NCBI GenBank assembly: GCA_964556675.1
Contig: CAZKYN010000013.1
Coordinates: 1-24,511 of the forward strand
Reading direction: 5' to 3'
DNA length: 24,511 nt
From: JBDKTK01 sp964556675
GTDB lineage: Bacteria; Desulfobacterota; Syntrophia; Syntrophales; UBA4778
Part shown: positions 23,491-24,511 of the stretch, piece after piece
Layout: each line of letters starts with the position of its first letter
Numbering within the stretch: position 1 is the first letter of the stretch
Notes under the pieces: model-generated
Seen by the model: the letters and a program-made list of their open reading frames with translations, nothing else
Database searches by the model: none
What the model was told of the DNA's origin: nothing
Position numbers and translations under genes: made by a program

Positions 23491-23942
23491 CTGGAACCTT
23501 CCGGCTGTTCTGATTGTTCGTTTCAACTATCACCGGCAAAACCGAAAAGCAATGAAAAAATCTGATACAGATGCCCGCAAATCGAGCCTCTGACCGGGAT
23601 TGCTCCGGATCGCCCCCGGGAGCGCCGACGCCCGATATGCAGTTTATGTATATTGATCGGCAAGAATGACGGGTGAACTTGACAGGGAAATAGAATGGAT
23701 CAGGCACACAACCCCTGACCTGAAACCGGCCATGCTCCTGAAGAAGGTTCCGGGGCGGAACTGATCGGGGAAATATCCGAAGCGATGCCCGGGTTTCAAA
23801 TTCGACCTTAGGACACAAGCCCGGACAGCCACATCCAATTATCAGGAATTTGGAAGCCGCCATAAGGAAATTCCGGATAGCCGTCGCCTCTGCAATGCGC
23901 TATTTTCCAACCACGAACAAAACAACAACAGGAGGACCCCGG
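23491..23942. other. Divergent intergenic region between the response regulator and the zinc-ribbon gene
   Basis: About 450 bases. No gene is convincing. A 32-codon frame (23666-23764) reads like protein but lacks a ribosome-binding site. A TTGACA occurs at 23679-23684 without a proper -10. The region should hold promoters for both flanking genes; I cannot place them. Confidence 0.4.
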
Positions 23943-24224
23943 ATGCTGTCCAGAAAAATCAAGTGCTGCGGATGCAAAAATGAAGGCGAGATTGAGATAA
24001 TCGGTTTGTCCCCCGAAGCAGAGCCGGGCCTCCTGTTCAGATACCTTGGCCACCACGAATTTACGGGAGATATGTACTTCCGCTGTCCCCGCTGCGGAAG
24101 CGAAGTGGAGGTCAATCCCATGGAGACCCTGGGGCCGGGCCGCATCAACGGGGTGCCGCGATACGGCGCTGCCGGGCCCGGAGGTGTCAGAGCCAACCCG
24201 GAAGCTTCTTTACGGCACGGATAA
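23943..24224 (+). CDS. Small zinc-ribbon-like protein of unknown function
   Basis: A 93-residue protein with AGGAGG (23930-23935) seven bases before the ATG. Two cysteine knuckles are visible: KCCGCK near residues 7-12 and FRCPRCG near 46-52, as in a zinc ribbon. The C-terminal third (LGPGRINGVPRYGAAGPGG...) is Gly/Pro-rich and probably disordered. I do not recognise a family. The universal stress protein gene starts 23 bases downstream with its own strong ribosome-binding site, so the two are likely co-transcribed. Confidence 0.75.
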   Translation: MLSRKIKCCGCKNEGEIEIIGLSPEAEPGLLFRYLGHHEFTGDMYFRCPRCGSEVEVNPMETLGPGRINGVPRYGAAGPGGVRANPEASLRHG

Positions 24225-24247
24225 TGAACCTGAAAGGAGGTACGACC

Positions 24248-24511
24248 ATGTTTGCACCCAAAAAAATACTGGTAGCTGCTGATTTTTCCGAATTTTCCGA
24301 GAGGGCTTTGAGAGACGCCCTGGAGATGGCCGACAATTACAAATCCAAGGTGATCCTGCTGCACGTGGAGCGGACCTCCCGGGAAAAACTGGAAGAGGAA
24401 CTCGGGAAAACCGCCGCCCGGGGAAATGGTGTGGAAGTCAAGGTCCGCACCGGCATTCCCTATACAGAGATCCTGAATGAGCAGCAGGAAGACAAGGCCG
24501 ACCTGATCGTC
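24248..24511 (+). CDS. Universal stress protein (UspA family), 3' end beyond the window
   Basis: 88 codons are visible from ATG 24248, with AGGAGG (24235-24240) seven bases upstream. The N-terminus FAPKKILVAADFSEFSERAL, the segment KVILLHVE and GIPYTEILNEQQEDKADLIV are typical of the UspA fold, in which the first Asp and the later GxP region contact ATP or the dimer partner. Such proteins respond to starvation, redox or other stresses. The ATP-binding G-x2-G-x9-G-S/T motif lies beyond the window, so nucleotide binding cannot be judged. Confidence 0.9.
   Translation, partial: MFAPKKILVAADFSEFSERALRDALEMADNYKSKVILLHVERTSREKLEEELGKTAARGNGVEVKVRTGIPYTEILNEQQEDKADLIV

Noticed and set aside
23666..23764. 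Possible 32-residue small protein (starts MTGELDREIEW)
   Set aside because: It reads somewhat like protein, and a one-base shift would extend it, but there is no ribosome-binding site and no known homologue to judge by. It may be a gene remnant or chance.

Overview
The window looks like chromosomal DNA from a GC-rich (roughly 55-60 % by eye), Gram-negative-type bacterium. The gene families (acetyl-CoA hydrolase/transferase-GNAT fusions, a cytidylate kinase-like protein, a CFI-box C-terminal protein, long PAS histidine kinases and non-cyanobacterial KaiC/KaiB) and the short palindromic dispersed repeats remind me most of Desulfobacterota ('Deltaproteobacteria') or nearby phyla such as Nitrospirota. 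No rRNA or marker gene settles this, so the lineage is an inference. I see no phage, transposase, CRISPR or plasmid gene.

Left part (1-6.3 kb): two paralogous acetyl-CoA hydrolase/transferase-GNAT genes on the minus strand (the first cut by the window edge) bracket a plus-strand cytidylate kinase-like gene. Next comes a secreted fibronectin-III protein with a C-terminal CFI box. Two copies of a ~125-bp terminal-inverted-repeat element lie in opposite orientation around the second CoA-transferase and the CFI-box gene.

Middle part (5.7-12 kb): a tightly coupled minus-strand operon runs YheT-type alpha/beta hydrolase, NUDIX hydrolase, HAD phosphatase. The junctions are TGATG and ATGA, and a 9-A run just after the HAD start codon puts its frame out by one base. 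Then come a SagB-type nitroreductase, a UV damage endonuclease (uvsE), an exported protein with an N-terminal TolB-like and a C-terminal FG-GAP region, and an elongator tRNA-Met with its own promoter and terminator.

Right part (12.3-24.5 kb): a signalling island. Its core is a compact operon kaiC - kaiB1 - kaiB2 - PAS histidine kinase (15472-20736). A REC-PAS4-HisKA_3 hybrid kinase lies upstream and a REC-PAS-HisKA hybrid kinase downstream. A convergent NarL-type response regulator follows. The two HisKA_3 kinases have clearly homologous kinase cores, and the two hybrids have clearly homologous receiver domains, so three large kinases appear to be built from a shared set of modules around a Kai operon. 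KaiA is absent, the KaiC CII phosphosite pair reads Ser-Ser instead of Ser-Thr, and KaiC ends in a charged coiled-coil tail. My working model (inference) is a Kai-based timer or stress-state module whose output passes through the operon-encoded kinase to the NarL-type regulator. The window ends with a small zinc-ribbon-like protein and the start of a universal stress protein.
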